Origin: Rhodobacteraceae bacterium UBA7436
GTDB taxonomy: Bacteria; Pseudomonadota; Alphaproteobacteria; Rhodobacterales; Rhodobacteraceae
DNA length: 5,952 nt
Reading direction: 5' to 3'
NCBI GenBank assembly: GCA_002478745.1
Contig: DLQI01000157.1
Location: 1-5,952, forward strand
The first letter of the stretch is position 1. Every line of letters starts with the position of its first letter. Both the position numbers and the translations under genes were made by a program. Below the pieces are notes generated by a model. The model saw only the letters and a program-made list of their open reading frames with translations. It did not search any database and had not been told where the DNA came from. Below, piece after piece: positions 1 to 5,952 of this stretch.

Positions 1-121
1 TGATACCACCCCTTACCGGGAACGCGGCGCGCAATCGTCGCGCTTATCAAATTAATTTAGCCAGTTGAGCACGTAAACTGTTTTTTAGAATTGTTTATCA
101 TTTGCTGAATTTTCAAAAGTA

Positions 122-135
122 TATGAAGTTTCATA
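122..135. promoter_or_regulatory. Perfect 14-base dyad, possible operator
   Basis: TATGAA-GT-TTCATA is a perfect inverted repeat with 6-base arms and a 2-base centre. It lies just past the operon terminator in the minus-strand direction, in AT-rich DNA. Its position would suit a control site for a gene to the left of the window. Short dyads are common by chance in AT-rich DNA, and no regulator is recognised, so this is only a candidate. Confidence 0.2.
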
Positions 136-141
136 ATATTG

Positions 142-183
142 AAAAAAATGGACTTTGTGTGTATGAGAAAATATCAAAGTCCA
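142..183 (-). terminator. Rho-independent terminator of the transporter operon
   Basis: Read on the minus strand, TGGACTTTG (183-175) and CAAAGTCCA (157-149) form a perfect 9-bp stem with a 17-base loop, followed at once by seven T (148-142). The plus strand has no T run after the stem, so the signal is directional and fits the end of the minus-strand operon, about 110 bases past the binding-protein stop codon. The loop is rather long and the stem is only moderately GC-rich, so efficiency is uncertain. Confidence 0.75.
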
Positions 184-244
184 CGGAGCTTGCCCGGTTC
201 ACCGCACACAGATGCGCCTAAATGGCTAAAGCCCTATAAGCAAC

Positions 245-269
245 ATGCCGGGACACTGGGCCCCGGCAT
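245..269 (-). terminator. GC-rich hairpin in the operon's 3' untranslated region, possible weak terminator
   Basis: A perfect 8-bp stem pairs ATGCCGGG (269-262 on the minus strand) with CCCGGCAT (252-245) around a 9-base loop, starting 25 bases after the binding-protein stop codon. On the minus strand only a broken T-rich stretch follows (GTTGCTTATA), so termination would be weak. It may instead protect the mRNA 3' end. On the plus strand the stem is followed by a T-rich stretch (TTTCGTTTGTT, 269-279), so it could also stop transcription coming from the left. No plus-strand gene reading towards it is visible here. Confidence 0.45.
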
Positions 270-294
270 TTCGTTTGTTACGTTGGTGACAGAC

Positions 295-1488
295 TTACTT
301 GATTAATGTCGCCGCCCAAGCACCATCTACAACCGAGCTCATACTGAACAGGCCAGCGACGTCGCCGTTTTCGTCGAAGTCTTGGTTTCCAGCTGCTCCT
401 TCATAGTTGATGTCGCCACCCTTTGCGAGAATACCTTTGGCCTTTTCCCATTCACCTGGAAGGATAACTTCGCCTGGTGCGCTTGCAATTTCACGAAGTG
501 CTGCTGCAATACCTTTACGGTCAGCAGAGCCCGCTTTTTCGATTGCCAAAGCAATCATGAATGTCGCGTCATATGCGTTTGGAACGAATGGATCAGACGC
601 AGGAACGCCCGCCGCATCCGCAATGGCTTTCCATGCACCAAAGGCTTTTGTTGTTGGATCAGACGCAGAAGTTGTGAACGTGGTTGTGCCCAAGTTCTCT
701 GAACCAATCTGATCAATCACTTCATCAGACAACATGCCGTCGGCACCGATAAATGTTGAGAACGCCGATGTTTCTAAAGCGTTTCGCATCAATGTGATAC
801 CGCCAGAACCGTAGTAAGCAAAAAGTGCGAGATTGTCAGATGTCGCGCCCAGGGTCGCAACTTCGGAGCGATAGGAAGCTTTGCTTGGCTCGTGTGCCTC
901 GTTGGCTGTAACTGTGCCACCAGCAGCTGTAAATGCCTCAGAAAAAACGCTGGCGATTGCAACATTATAGTCGTCGTTAGCATAGGAAACAGCAACATCA
1001 GTGATGCCTTTAGCAATCGCAAGGTTTGCTAACGCAACACCTTGATAAGCGTCAGAGGCAGCAGTACGGAATACCAGGTCTGTGCCATTTTCCATGTTTG
1101 TGATCGCAGGTGATGACGCTGAAACAGATAACGTCACAACACCGGCTGGAATTGAAACTGACTCAGCTTGCGCAATCGCAGCACCTGAACACACAGGACC
1201 AACAATAGCAGCAACAGAGCTAACGTTGATCAATTTGGTCACAGCATCTACTGCCGCAACGGGATCACAAGCGGAATCCGCACGAATGACGTTGTACGCT
1301 TCTCCACCAGCAAACATGCCGCCTTGATCGTTAATGTTCTGTGCAGCCAGATCAACAGCCTGCGCCATTGGGGCAACCAGATCGGGGATAGGACCCGTCA
1401 AAGCCATTGGATTACCAATGTTGACGTCAGCAATAGCAGTTGTTGCTAACATCCCTAGCAGGGTGTTCGCGAATAGTATTTTTTTCAT
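295..1488 (-). CDS. Periplasmic substrate-binding protein of a branched-chain/hydrophobic amino acid-type ABC transporter
   Basis: This 397-residue protein captures the substrate in the periplasm and delivers it to the LivH/LivM permeases. A signal peptide is clear: positive MKK, a hydrophobic core, and a likely signal peptidase I cut after AIA at residue 20; there is no lipobox. The mature part resembles the type I periplasmic-binding (LivJ/LivK, Peripla_BP_6) family: an early P-M-A-L-T-G-P strand (residues 27-33), and Cys74 and Cys100 spaced like the conserved LivJ disulfide. The C-terminal FDENGD is also common in this family. Length is normal for alphaproteobacterial members. The ATG is preceded by GGGAGA (1500-1495) at 6 bases. 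It is the last gene of the operon, 24 bases after livM, and is followed by two hairpins. Substrate cannot be read from the sequence: branched-chain amino acids are the default, but the racemase neighbour makes a proline derivative possible, so I give no livJ/livK symbol. Confidence 0.93.
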   Translation of the reverse strand: MKKILFANTLLGMLATTAIADVNIGNPMALTGPIPDLVAPMAQAVDLAAQNINDQGGMFAGGEAYNVIRADSACDPVAAVDAVTKLINVSSVAAIVGPVCSGAAIAQAESVSIPAGVVTLSVSASSPAITNMENGTDLVFRTAASDAYQGVALANLAIAKGITDVAVSYANDDYNVAIASVFSEAFTAAGGTVTANEAHEPSKASYRSEVATLGATSDNLALFAYYGSGGITLMRNALETSAFSTFIGADGMLSDEVIDQIGSENLGTTTFTTSASDPTTKAFGAWKAIADAAGVPASDPFVPNAYDATFMIALAIEKAGSADRKGIAAALREIASAPGEVILPGEWEKAKGILAKGGDINYEGAAGNQDFDENGDVAGLFSMSSVVDGAWAATLIK

Positions 1489-1512
1489 GTTTAGTCTCCC
1501 AATTCCCGCGAG

Positions 1513-2583
1513 TTATTTGTTTGACTGAGGCGAAGCGGGTCTCACCTCTGGCAGTATCCCGGCAGGGTACTTTTGTAAAACTACCTGCATCAGAATTCCA
1601 ATTAGCATCATCCGCAAAAATCCGGCACGTGTCGCGAGTACCCCTGTGTCAAAAGACTGGAACACATAACCGGCCAAGTCAATAATACCACCTATCATCA
1701 ATTCGCTTGCAGACCAGATGGTCCATATAAGGAAAGCCCCCAGCATTGCGCCACGATTGTTACCCGACCCACCAAGAATTAACATCACCCAAACAAGGAA
1801 CGTGACCTTCGCAGGATCAAATGTATTCGTCGGTTCTATCAAGCGCAAATGCTGAGCAAATAATGCTCCTGCGAACCCCATGATCGCTGCCCCAATCACA
1901 AACGCTTCGACGCGGCGCGCAGTGACGTTCTTACCAGCCGCGCGCGCTGCCGGTTCGTTTTCCCGGATAGCAGTCATCATACGCCCCCAAGGCGAGATGC
2001 GCGCGCGTTCTAACATGCGATAGATAACGTACATGCAGAAGAGAACGGTTGCAGCAAAACAAGGCTGCCACCACCAATTTGGGAGTGCGTCAAAGAATAC
2101 GGCCCAGCCTTCTGGAGTGTTGAACCAACTCATTGGCCAACTTGAATAGAACCGTTCCTCTGAGAAATGTTCCCAAGCGCGCGGGATCTTATTGATGCCA
2201 CGCGGGCCATTGGTGACTTCGGTTTCGTTCTTCAGGATCAGCTTGATGATTTCAGAAATCCCGATAGTCGCAATCGCGAGATAATCAGATCGTAAACGTA
2301 TGCATATCAGACCTATCACACCCGCAATCACGGCAGAGGCGACCATCGCCACGAACATCCCAACCGGTAAAGGTAGACCCAAACCACCATAGTGGAAAGT
2401 GCTTTCAGCAGTTGTCAGCAGGGCATAAGTATAGGCACCAACAGCGGCGAAACCCACAATACCTACGTTGAAAAGACCCGCGAACCCCCACTGTACATTA
2501 AGGCCCAGCGCAAAGATTGCGTAGATACCGCCAACAGTAGCCAGCGAGAGGAAGTAGAGCAAATATCCCAAATATGCCTCCAT
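1513..2583 (-). CDS. livM: LivM-type permease of a branched-chain/hydrophobic amino acid-type ABC transporter
   Basis: This 356-residue inner-membrane protein is one of the two transmembrane subunits of the importer. It is strongly hydrophobic with many membrane segments. Family landmarks include an N-terminal A-L-G-L-N-V-Q-W-G-F-A-G-L segment (residues 25-37), the R-S-D-Y-L-A-I-A-T-I-G stretch near residue 98 followed by T-N-G-P-R-G-I, and a cytoplasmic coupling-loop motif, A-I-R-E-N-E-P-A-A-R-A-A-G, which contacts the ATPases in this family. A G-G-S-G-N-N-R-G-A-M-L-G-A motif near the C-terminal end is also typical. The ATG overlaps the livH stop codon by one base (TAATG) and has an excellent Shine-Dalgarno, GGAGGT at 2596-2591, with 7-base spacing. 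No sign of damage. The symbol denotes the family; transport of leucine-type substrates is not proven. Confidence 0.95.
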   Translation of the reverse strand: MEAYLGYLLYFLSLATVGGIYAIFALGLNVQWGFAGLFNVGIVGFAAVGAYTYALLTTAESTFHYGGLGLPLPVGMFVAMVASAVIAGVIGLICIRLRSDYLAIATIGISEIIKLILKNETEVTNGPRGINKIPRAWEHFSEERFYSSWPMSWFNTPEGWAVFFDALPNWWWQPCFAATVLFCMYVIYRMLERARISPWGRMMTAIRENEPAARAAGKNVTARRVEAFVIGAAIMGFAGALFAQHLRLIEPTNTFDPAKVTFLVWVMLILGGSGNNRGAMLGAFLIWTIWSASELMIGGIIDLAGYVFQSFDTGVLATRAGFLRMMLIGILMQVVLQKYPAGILPEVRPASPQSNK

Positions 2584-3533
2584 TAGAACGACCTCCCCTT
2601 GAACAAGCCCTGCGGCCGCACGATCAACATGACGACCATAATCGCAAAGGCAACGCCTGTCTTGTAACCAGGGCTAAGCAGAGGCGCATCGCCGATCCAC
2701 GGATAGGCAGAAAGCTCTTCTGAAAGCCCTATGACAAGCCCACCAACTACAGCGCCATAAGGTTTACCAATGCCTCCAAGAATGGCTGCGGCGAACATAG
2801 GCAGCAACATGCGAAAGCCCATCGTCGTTTCCAGCATCTGGATATCCATCGCGAGAAACACACCAGCGGCAATCGCACAAACGCCGCCAACTATCCATGT
2901 AGCGCGGATCACCTGATCCACGTCGATGCCCGTAACATGCGCAAGATCAGGACTGTCTGAAACCGCACGCATCGCTTTACCGATCCGCGTGCGATTGAGA
3001 ATGTAGCTTAGCACAACGACAAACACGATCGTGCCCGCAAAAATAAACAAGTGCTTGTTCGGTATCAACAGCATCGCACCAATGTCACTGCTCCACCCCA
3101 ACAGGCTTGGGTTTGGCTTGGCAATTCCCGGCACAAAGGTCAGCTGGTTTGGACCCCAGATCACTTGTACAGCACTACGCAAAATCAACATCATACCAAA
3201 GCTGGCCATAACTACTTTAATGGTGTCAGCCTTGCGGAAGGGCTTATAGAAAAACTTATCAGTCCAGAAAAACAGATAGATCACCACGATAGAGGCTGGA
3301 ATTGCAGCCAGCAAAGGATGCACTGCAATCCCTAATATTGCCGTAGCAATCGCCATAATCGTCCATGTTAGGTAGGCCCCCATCATCATCAATTCACCAT
3401 GCGCAAAGTTGGCAAAACGTAGAATACCAAAGGTCAGCGTGATCCCAATCGCACCCAGCGCGTATATACAACCCAATACCAAACCGGGGATGAAGTAGAA
3501 GTTCACGAATTCAAAGCCAAATGATTCCCACAT
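2583..3533 (-). CDS. livH: LivH-type permease of a branched-chain/hydrophobic amino acid-type ABC transporter
   Basis: This 316-residue inner-membrane protein is the second transmembrane subunit, pairing with LivM. The N-terminal region holds the LivH hallmark: L-G-A-I-G-I-T-L-T-F-G-I-L-R-F (residues 26-40), then N-F-A-H-G-E-L (42-48). The cytoplasmic coupling loop is present as M-R-A-V-S-D-S-P-D-L-A-H-V-T-G-I, as is the late I-L-G-G-I-G-K-P-Y-G-A-V-V-G-G motif and the R-P-Q-G-L-F end. I chose the start MWESFG at 3533. A longer in-frame start at 3638 would add 35 residues, overlap livF by about 100 bases and lack the family's N-terminal shape, whereas 3533 has a strong GGAGGG 7 bases upstream. 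The gene begins one base after the livF stop and its stop shares one base with the livM start, so translational coupling is likely. Confidence 0.95.
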   Translation of the reverse strand: MWESFGFEFVNFYFIPGLVLGCIYALGAIGITLTFGILRFANFAHGELMMMGAYLTWTIMAIATAILGIAVHPLLAAIPASIVVIYLFFWTDKFFYKPFRKADTIKVVMASFGMMLILRSAVQVIWGPNQLTFVPGIAKPNPSLLGWSSDIGAMLLIPNKHLFIFAGTIVFVVVLSYILNRTRIGKAMRAVSDSPDLAHVTGIDVDQVIRATWIVGGVCAIAAGVFLAMDIQMLETTMGFRMLLPMFAAAILGGIGKPYGAVVGGLVIGLSEELSAYPWIGDAPLLSPGYKTGVAFAIMVVMLIVRPQGLFKGRSF

Positions 3534-3534
3534 A

Positions 3535-4245
3535 TCAGTGCCCTCCGCCCAAAAACATGCGCGCAATTTCGCGATTTTCAAGTAACTCCTTACCTTTACC
3601 AGTGTAACGGTTCGCACCGTCCACCAGAACATAACCACGATCCGCTACACCAAGCGCTTGCTTGGCATTCTGCTCAACAATCAAAATAGGCACACCTGTT
3701 GATTTAATTTTTTGGATTGTTGTAAAAATTTCACCACGATATTTTGGCGATAACCCAGCAGTTGGCTCATCAAGTAACAAAATCTTCGCATCAACCATCA
3801 GCGCCTTAGCCATCGCAACCATCTGACGTTGACCGCCAGACAGCGACCCCGCCGCTTGGTTCCTCTTTTCACCAAGGTCTGGGAATAACTCAAACATCTC
3901 TGCGAGGCGCTCTCGGATGCCTAAGGGACGTGTCCACGCCCCCATCTCAAGGTTTTCTTGCACGGACAAGTTCACAAAAACGTTCTGCGTTTGCGGCACG
4001 TAAGAAATGCCAAGACGCACTACTTCTGCCGCTGGCGTATTGGTGATATCTTTACCGTTCAATTCGACATTGCCGGAATTGATGGTAAGCAAGCCAAGCA
4101 CTGATTTCATCGCCGTTGACTTGCCAGCACCATTAGGGCCAATGATCGCTACAATTTCATTTGGGTTAACAAATATGGACATGTCATGCAGAACCTCTGT
4201 CTGGCCATAACCTGCATACAAGTTGTTTAGAGAAAGAACGCTCAT
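3535..4245 (-). CDS. livF: LivF-type ATP-binding protein of a branched-chain/hydrophobic amino acid-type ABC transporter
   Basis: This 236-residue cytoplasmic ATPase powers import together with LivG. All nucleotide-binding elements are visible: Walker A GPNGAGKST (residues 36-44), Q-loop glutamine in YVPQ (85), signature LSGGQRQ (135-141), and Walker B ILLLDEP (155-161) followed by TAGLSP. The usual H-loop histidine position reads VEQN, with Gln192; as I recall, this substitution is normal for LivF, and it leaves LivG as the partner with the canonical histidine. A-D-R-G-Y-V-L near the C-terminus is also LivF-like, and the length is typical. Its ATG overlaps the livG stop in an ATGA, with only a weak Shine-Dalgarno, so coupling to livG translation is likely. 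The 3' end carries the livH ribosome binding site. Confidence 0.96.
   Translation of the reverse strand: MSVLSLNNLYAGYGQTEVLHDMSIFVNPNEIVAIIGPNGAGKSTAMKSVLGLLTINSGNVELNGKDITNTPAAEVVRLGISYVPQTQNVFVNLSVQENLEMGAWTRPLGIRERLAEMFELFPDLGEKRNQAAGSLSGGQRQMVAMAKALMVDAKILLLDEPTAGLSPKYRGEIFTTIQKIKSTGVPILIVEQNAKQALGVADRGYVLVDGANRYTGKGKELLENREIARMFLGGGH
3541..3546 (-). promoter_or_regulatory. Ribosome binding site of livH that fixes its start
   Basis: GGAGGG on the minus strand lies 7 bases before the ATG at 3533. It is built into the last codons of livF (the Gly-Gly-Gly-His end), so the same bases code for the ATPase tail and recruit ribosomes for the permease. Its strength and spacing favour the short livH start over the longer reading frame that begins inside livF. 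Confidence 0.8.
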
Positions 4246-5021
4246 ACTACTTCACCACCGAAATAGGCTTCGATTACGCGTTCGTCATTGCGCACCTCGT
4301 CCATTGTGCCTTGCATCAGGACTTGTCCTTCTGCAAGCACCACAACTTTGCCACAAAGACGCGCGATCATGTCCATGTCATGCTCTATAATACAAAAAGT
4401 ATAGCCACGCTCTTGGTTCAACTGTTCGATCATGTCTGCAACCTTGCGCATTAAAGTCGGGTTCACCCCAGCGCCTGGTTCGTCCAAAAGAACGACTTTG
4501 GAATCGTTCATCATCGTTCGGCCTATTTCGAGAAGCTTCTTTTGACCACCAGAAAGATTGCCCGCAAGTTCATCAACAACATGGGTCAAACCCAAAAAAT
4601 CCAATGTCTCACGAGCTAGTTCGACAACCTCTGCTTCACGCTTTCGCACTTTAGCACCTGCGAACCAGCTAGACCAAATGCTTTCACCTACTTGCCGAGG
4701 GGCTGCAACTGCCAAGTTTTCAAGGGATGTCATGCGAGCATACTCGTTGCTTAGCTGGAAGGTACGCATCAGGCCCTTGTGATAAAGAAGATCGGTGCGC
4801 TGACCGGTGACGTCTTCACCAAGCAATTCAATGCTACCAGCGGTAGGTGGTAATTCACCTGCAATCATATTAAACATCGTAGTCTTGCCAGCACCGTTTG
4901 GACCAATAAGACCAACGATTGCGCCCCGCTCGACATTAAGATCGACACCGCGTACCGCATGAAGGCCCCCAAAGTTCTTTTTGAGCCCTAAAACGCTGAG
5001 CACATTGTCACTCGCCGCCAT
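4242..5021 (-). CDS. livG: LivG-type ATP-binding protein of a branched-chain/hydrophobic amino acid-type ABC transporter
   Basis: This 259-residue cytoplasmic ATPase is the first gene of the operon and the partner of LivF. It has Walker A GPNGAGKTT (residues 40-48), a Q-loop in RTFQ (Gln89), signature LSGGQKK (156-162), Walker B VVLLDEP (176-182), and an H-loop histidine in IIEHD (His214). The G-A-G-V-N-P after Walker B matches the LivG form (usually A-A-G-L-N-P), and the insertion between the Q-loop and signature is the size expected for LivG rather than LivF. The ATG at 5021 is preceded by AAGGGAGA (5036-5029) with about 7 bases to the start, which supports it. The next upstream gene is 780 bases away, so this operon probably has its own promoter. 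Confidence 0.96.
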   Translation of the reverse strand: MAASDNVLSVLGLKKNFGGLHAVRGVDLNVERGAIVGLIGPNGAGKTTMFNMIAGELPPTAGSIELLGEDVTGQRTDLLYHKGLMRTFQLSNEYARMTSLENLAVAAPRQVGESIWSSWFAGAKVRKREAEVVELARETLDFLGLTHVVDELAGNLSGGQKKLLEIGRTMMNDSKVVLLDEPGAGVNPTLMRKVADMIEQLNQERGYTFCIIEHDMDMIARLCGKVVVLAEGQVLMQGTMDEVRNDERVIEAYFGGEVV

Positions 5022-5160
5022 ACATTATTCTCCCTTAAAAATCCAAAGCGCGCCATAGGCTGATCGTGACTCTGTTAGCGCATTTAATGTGTAAACCGCC
5101 ATGCAGATAAATAAGCAAGCTTTTTTCTCTACAGCAAATTTTTGCGATAGGTACCAAGCG

Positions 5161-5173
5161 TTGCCCCTGGCAA
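5161..5173. promoter_or_regulatory. TTGCC-N3-GGCAA dyad in the operon leader, possible operator
   Basis: TTGCC-CCT-GGCAA is a perfect inverted repeat with 5-base arms and a 3-base centre, about 140 bases upstream of the livG start. A dyad of this size fits the binding site of a dimeric regulator, but no second copy was found in the window and no regulator gene is present, so it is only a candidate. Confidence 0.25.
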
Positions 5174-5208
5174 ACAAGAACACAAAATGTTCCTAAAATA
5201 GACAACCA

Positions 5209-5237
5209 GTAAGACATACTCGACGTTGAGCTGACAA
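5209..5237 (-). promoter_or_regulatory. Weak sigma-70-type promoter candidate for the transporter operon
   Basis: On the minus strand TTGTCA (5237-5232) matches five of six -35 consensus positions. At 17 bases the -10 would be TCTTAC (5214-5209), which matches only three of six. Transcription would start near 5202 and give a leader of about 180 bases that contains the TTGCC-N3-GGCAA dyad. No other pair in the spacer looked better, but the weak -10 makes this a tentative call. Confidence 0.2.
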
Positions 5238-5761
5238 AAATGTTATTAATTTGATAATTTTTATGTAATTATGTCGGTATAGGCGGCTATTGAATCTTAT
5301 GTTTCTACTTGGTCCTTATCTTTCATTTAGTAATGAAATGAACGACGATATTACTCCCTCATCAAAACACCAATTCGGACCACTATGATCTCACCACAAA
5401 AAAGCTAAAGTCGGGCACACGCTGGCAAGCAATAGGTGAAATCGTATGCATGCCAACCGTCAGTGCTTAGTAAAAGCAATGTCTGCTTGCTCAATGGACA
5501 CTGAACGCCTCCCCCCCTCTAATTTCACAATACCAACACTGAATGGCCCGGTCCCAAGACGCTGGACCTTTCGCTTGGCATAGCGTTCCGATATCTTGAG
5601 GGACAACTAGAGCTATTGGGTGCAGCAATCCCTGAATAAATCTAATTTAGACTAATGTTTGATTGCGGGTAATGATTTACGATAAAATTTTATTTATTTT
5701 CATTTAGTTAATACATTATCAATAATTCAACGGTTTCACAAGGCAATGCCCAGCGCTTTGT

Positions 5762-5785
5762 AAAAAATATATATTGCAAATTGCA
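5762..5785 (-). terminator. Possible weak terminator after the racemase-family gene
   Basis: Seventeen bases past the stop codon, the minus strand has the palindrome TGCAATTTGCA (5785-5775), which can form a 4-bp stem with a 3-base loop. It is followed by ATATATA-type sequence and six T (5767-5762). The stem is short and AT-rich and the T run is not directly adjacent, so this may not terminate well, and read-through towards livG is conceivable. Confidence 0.25.
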
Positions 5786-5801
5786 TCGTGGGTGAAGATT
5801 C

Positions 5802-5952
5802 TTATTTGTAGTTCGGCCAAGTATCAGCAAGCCGATAGCCCTCGGGCCATGGATCGCTTGGATCCAACATGTGTTGGTGTGTACCCGTTACCCAACCACG
5901 ACCACTTATCTGGGGTCGAATTGCTGAAGTTTCCCCAACTTTTGTTTCGCCC
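5802..5952 (-). CDS. Proline racemase family protein, C-terminal end (4-hydroxyproline epimerase or trans-3-hydroxyproline dehydratase type)
   Basis: The last 49 codons and TAA stop of a gene that runs off the right edge. The peptide contains ISGRGWVTGTHQHMLDP (residues 15-31 of the visible part) followed by SDPWPEGYRLADTWP, which I recognise as the conserved C-terminal block of the proline racemase family, particularly members that act on hydroxyproline. These cytoplasmic enzymes of roughly 330-345 residues either epimerise proline or 4-hydroxyproline at C2 or dehydrate trans-3-hydroxy-L-proline. The two active-site positions (Cys/Cys in racemases and epimerases, Cys/Thr in the dehydratase) lie outside the window, so the reaction cannot be settled here. 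The gene is intact as far as seen. It is on the same strand as the transporter operon but 780 bases upstream, so the functional link is inferred, not shown. Confidence 0.85.
   Translation of the reverse strand, partial: GETKVGETSAIRPQISGRGWVTGTHQHMLDPSDPWPEGYRLADTWPNYK

Larger units (their letters stand above)
1..294. other. Non-coding region downstream of the transporter operon
   Basis: No convincing gene lies here. From the binding-protein stop codon leftwards it contains a GC-rich hairpin (245-269), a hairpin followed by a run of T on the minus strand (142-183), a 14-base perfect dyad (122-135), and a short GC-rich inverted repeat (GCGCG 27-31 with CGCGC 39-43). DNA between about 45 and 180 is strongly AT-rich. 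Two plus-strand frames are open at the left edge and stop at 55 and 68, but they are too short to judge. On the minus strand AAGGGG (14-9) sits 7 bases before the A at position 1, the spacing seen before other genes of this operon, so another minus-strand gene could start just outside the window. Confidence 0.6.
5022..5801. other. 780-base AT-rich spacer between the racemase-family gene and livG
   Basis: I see no gene that I would annotate. The stretch 5038-5290 should include the leader and promoter of the transporter operon; a candidate -35 and a TTGCC-N3-GGCAA dyad lie there. The middle (about 5340-5640) is less AT-rich and contains two open stretches without a good start, 5342-5470 and 5523-5639 on the plus strand, that could be decayed coding DNA. 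The part nearest the racemase gene (5640-5790) is very AT-rich, with palindromes such as ATAAAATTTTAT (5682-5693) and TGCAAATTGCA (5775-5785). No tRNA-like arms were seen. Confidence 0.6.

Noticed and set aside
382..1685. Several long plus-strand reading frames opposite the binding-protein gene
   Set aside because: They are antisense shadows of a well-supported coding gene, with no ribosome binding sites and no recognisable domains.
3534..3638. Longer start for livH inside livF
   Set aside because: It would add 35 residues overlapping livF in another frame and spoil the family's N-terminal shape. The start at 3533 has a strong GGAGGG at the right distance.
3670..3672. Gln in place of the H-loop His in the LivF-type ATPase (residue 192)
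   Set aside because: To my knowledge VEQN is the normal form in LivF proteins, so it is not a defect of this copy.
5035..5217. 60-codon minus-strand reading frame just upstream of livG
   Set aside because: It has no Shine-Dalgarno before its ATG, an unremarkable composition and no recognisable family, and it lies where the operon leader should be.
5511..5517. Run of seven C, considered as a phase-variation tract
   Set aside because: It is not inside any credible gene or promoter element, so slippage would have no visible effect.
5446..5583. 45-codon plus-strand frame starting at an ATG in the spacer
   Set aside because: No ribosome binding site, no recognised motif, and it overlaps another open frame. 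It is too short to call.
5640..5740. AT-rich palindromes near the racemase gene, considered as a replication origin or attachment site
   Set aside because: No iterons, DnaA-box cluster, direct repeats or integrase gene accompany them. They fit the general AT-richness of the spacer.

Overview
The window holds one complete five-gene ABC-transporter operon of the hydrophobic/branched-chain amino acid (Liv, HAAT) type. Everything is on the minus strand, so transcription runs from high to low coordinates. At the right edge is the 3' end of a proline racemase-family gene, also on the minus strand. Moderate GC in the genes, AT-rich intergenic DNA and the protein style (Liv-type SBP with an AIA|D signal-peptidase site, hydroxyproline-type racemase) suggest an alphaproteobacterium, most likely a marine Rhodobacterales. 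That placement comes from general resemblance, not a search.

Layout in transcription order (right to left): 5952-5802, last 49 codons of a proline racemase / 4-hydroxyproline epimerase / trans-3-hydroxyproline dehydratase family enzyme. 5801-5022, 780 bases of AT-rich DNA with no convincing gene, several dyads and two open stretches that might be gene remnants. 5021-4242, livG-type ATPase. 4245-3535, livF-type ATPase (4-base ATGA overlap). 3533-2583, livH-type permease (1-base gap). 2583-1513, livM-type permease (1-base TAATG overlap). 1488-295, periplasmic solute-binding protein (24-base gap). 294-1, non-coding DNA with a GC-rich hairpin, a good Rho-independent terminator and an operator-like dyad.

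Together the five products make a complete importer. The exported binding protein captures the substrate, LivH and LivM form the transmembrane path, and LivG and LivF are the paired ATPases. All five have the expected motifs and length, and none looks broken. Gene starts are well supported by Shine-Dalgarno sequences 6-7 bases upstream, except livF, which has a weak one and is probably translationally coupled. The racemase-family gene upstream raises the possibility that the importer serves hydroxyproline or a related proline derivative rather than leucine, isoleucine and valine. This is context inference only.

I found no clear novel system, mobile element, CRISPR array or RNA gene. The points most worth a second look are the substrate question, the two-hairpin 3' end of the operon, and the unusually long spacer between the racemase gene and livG.
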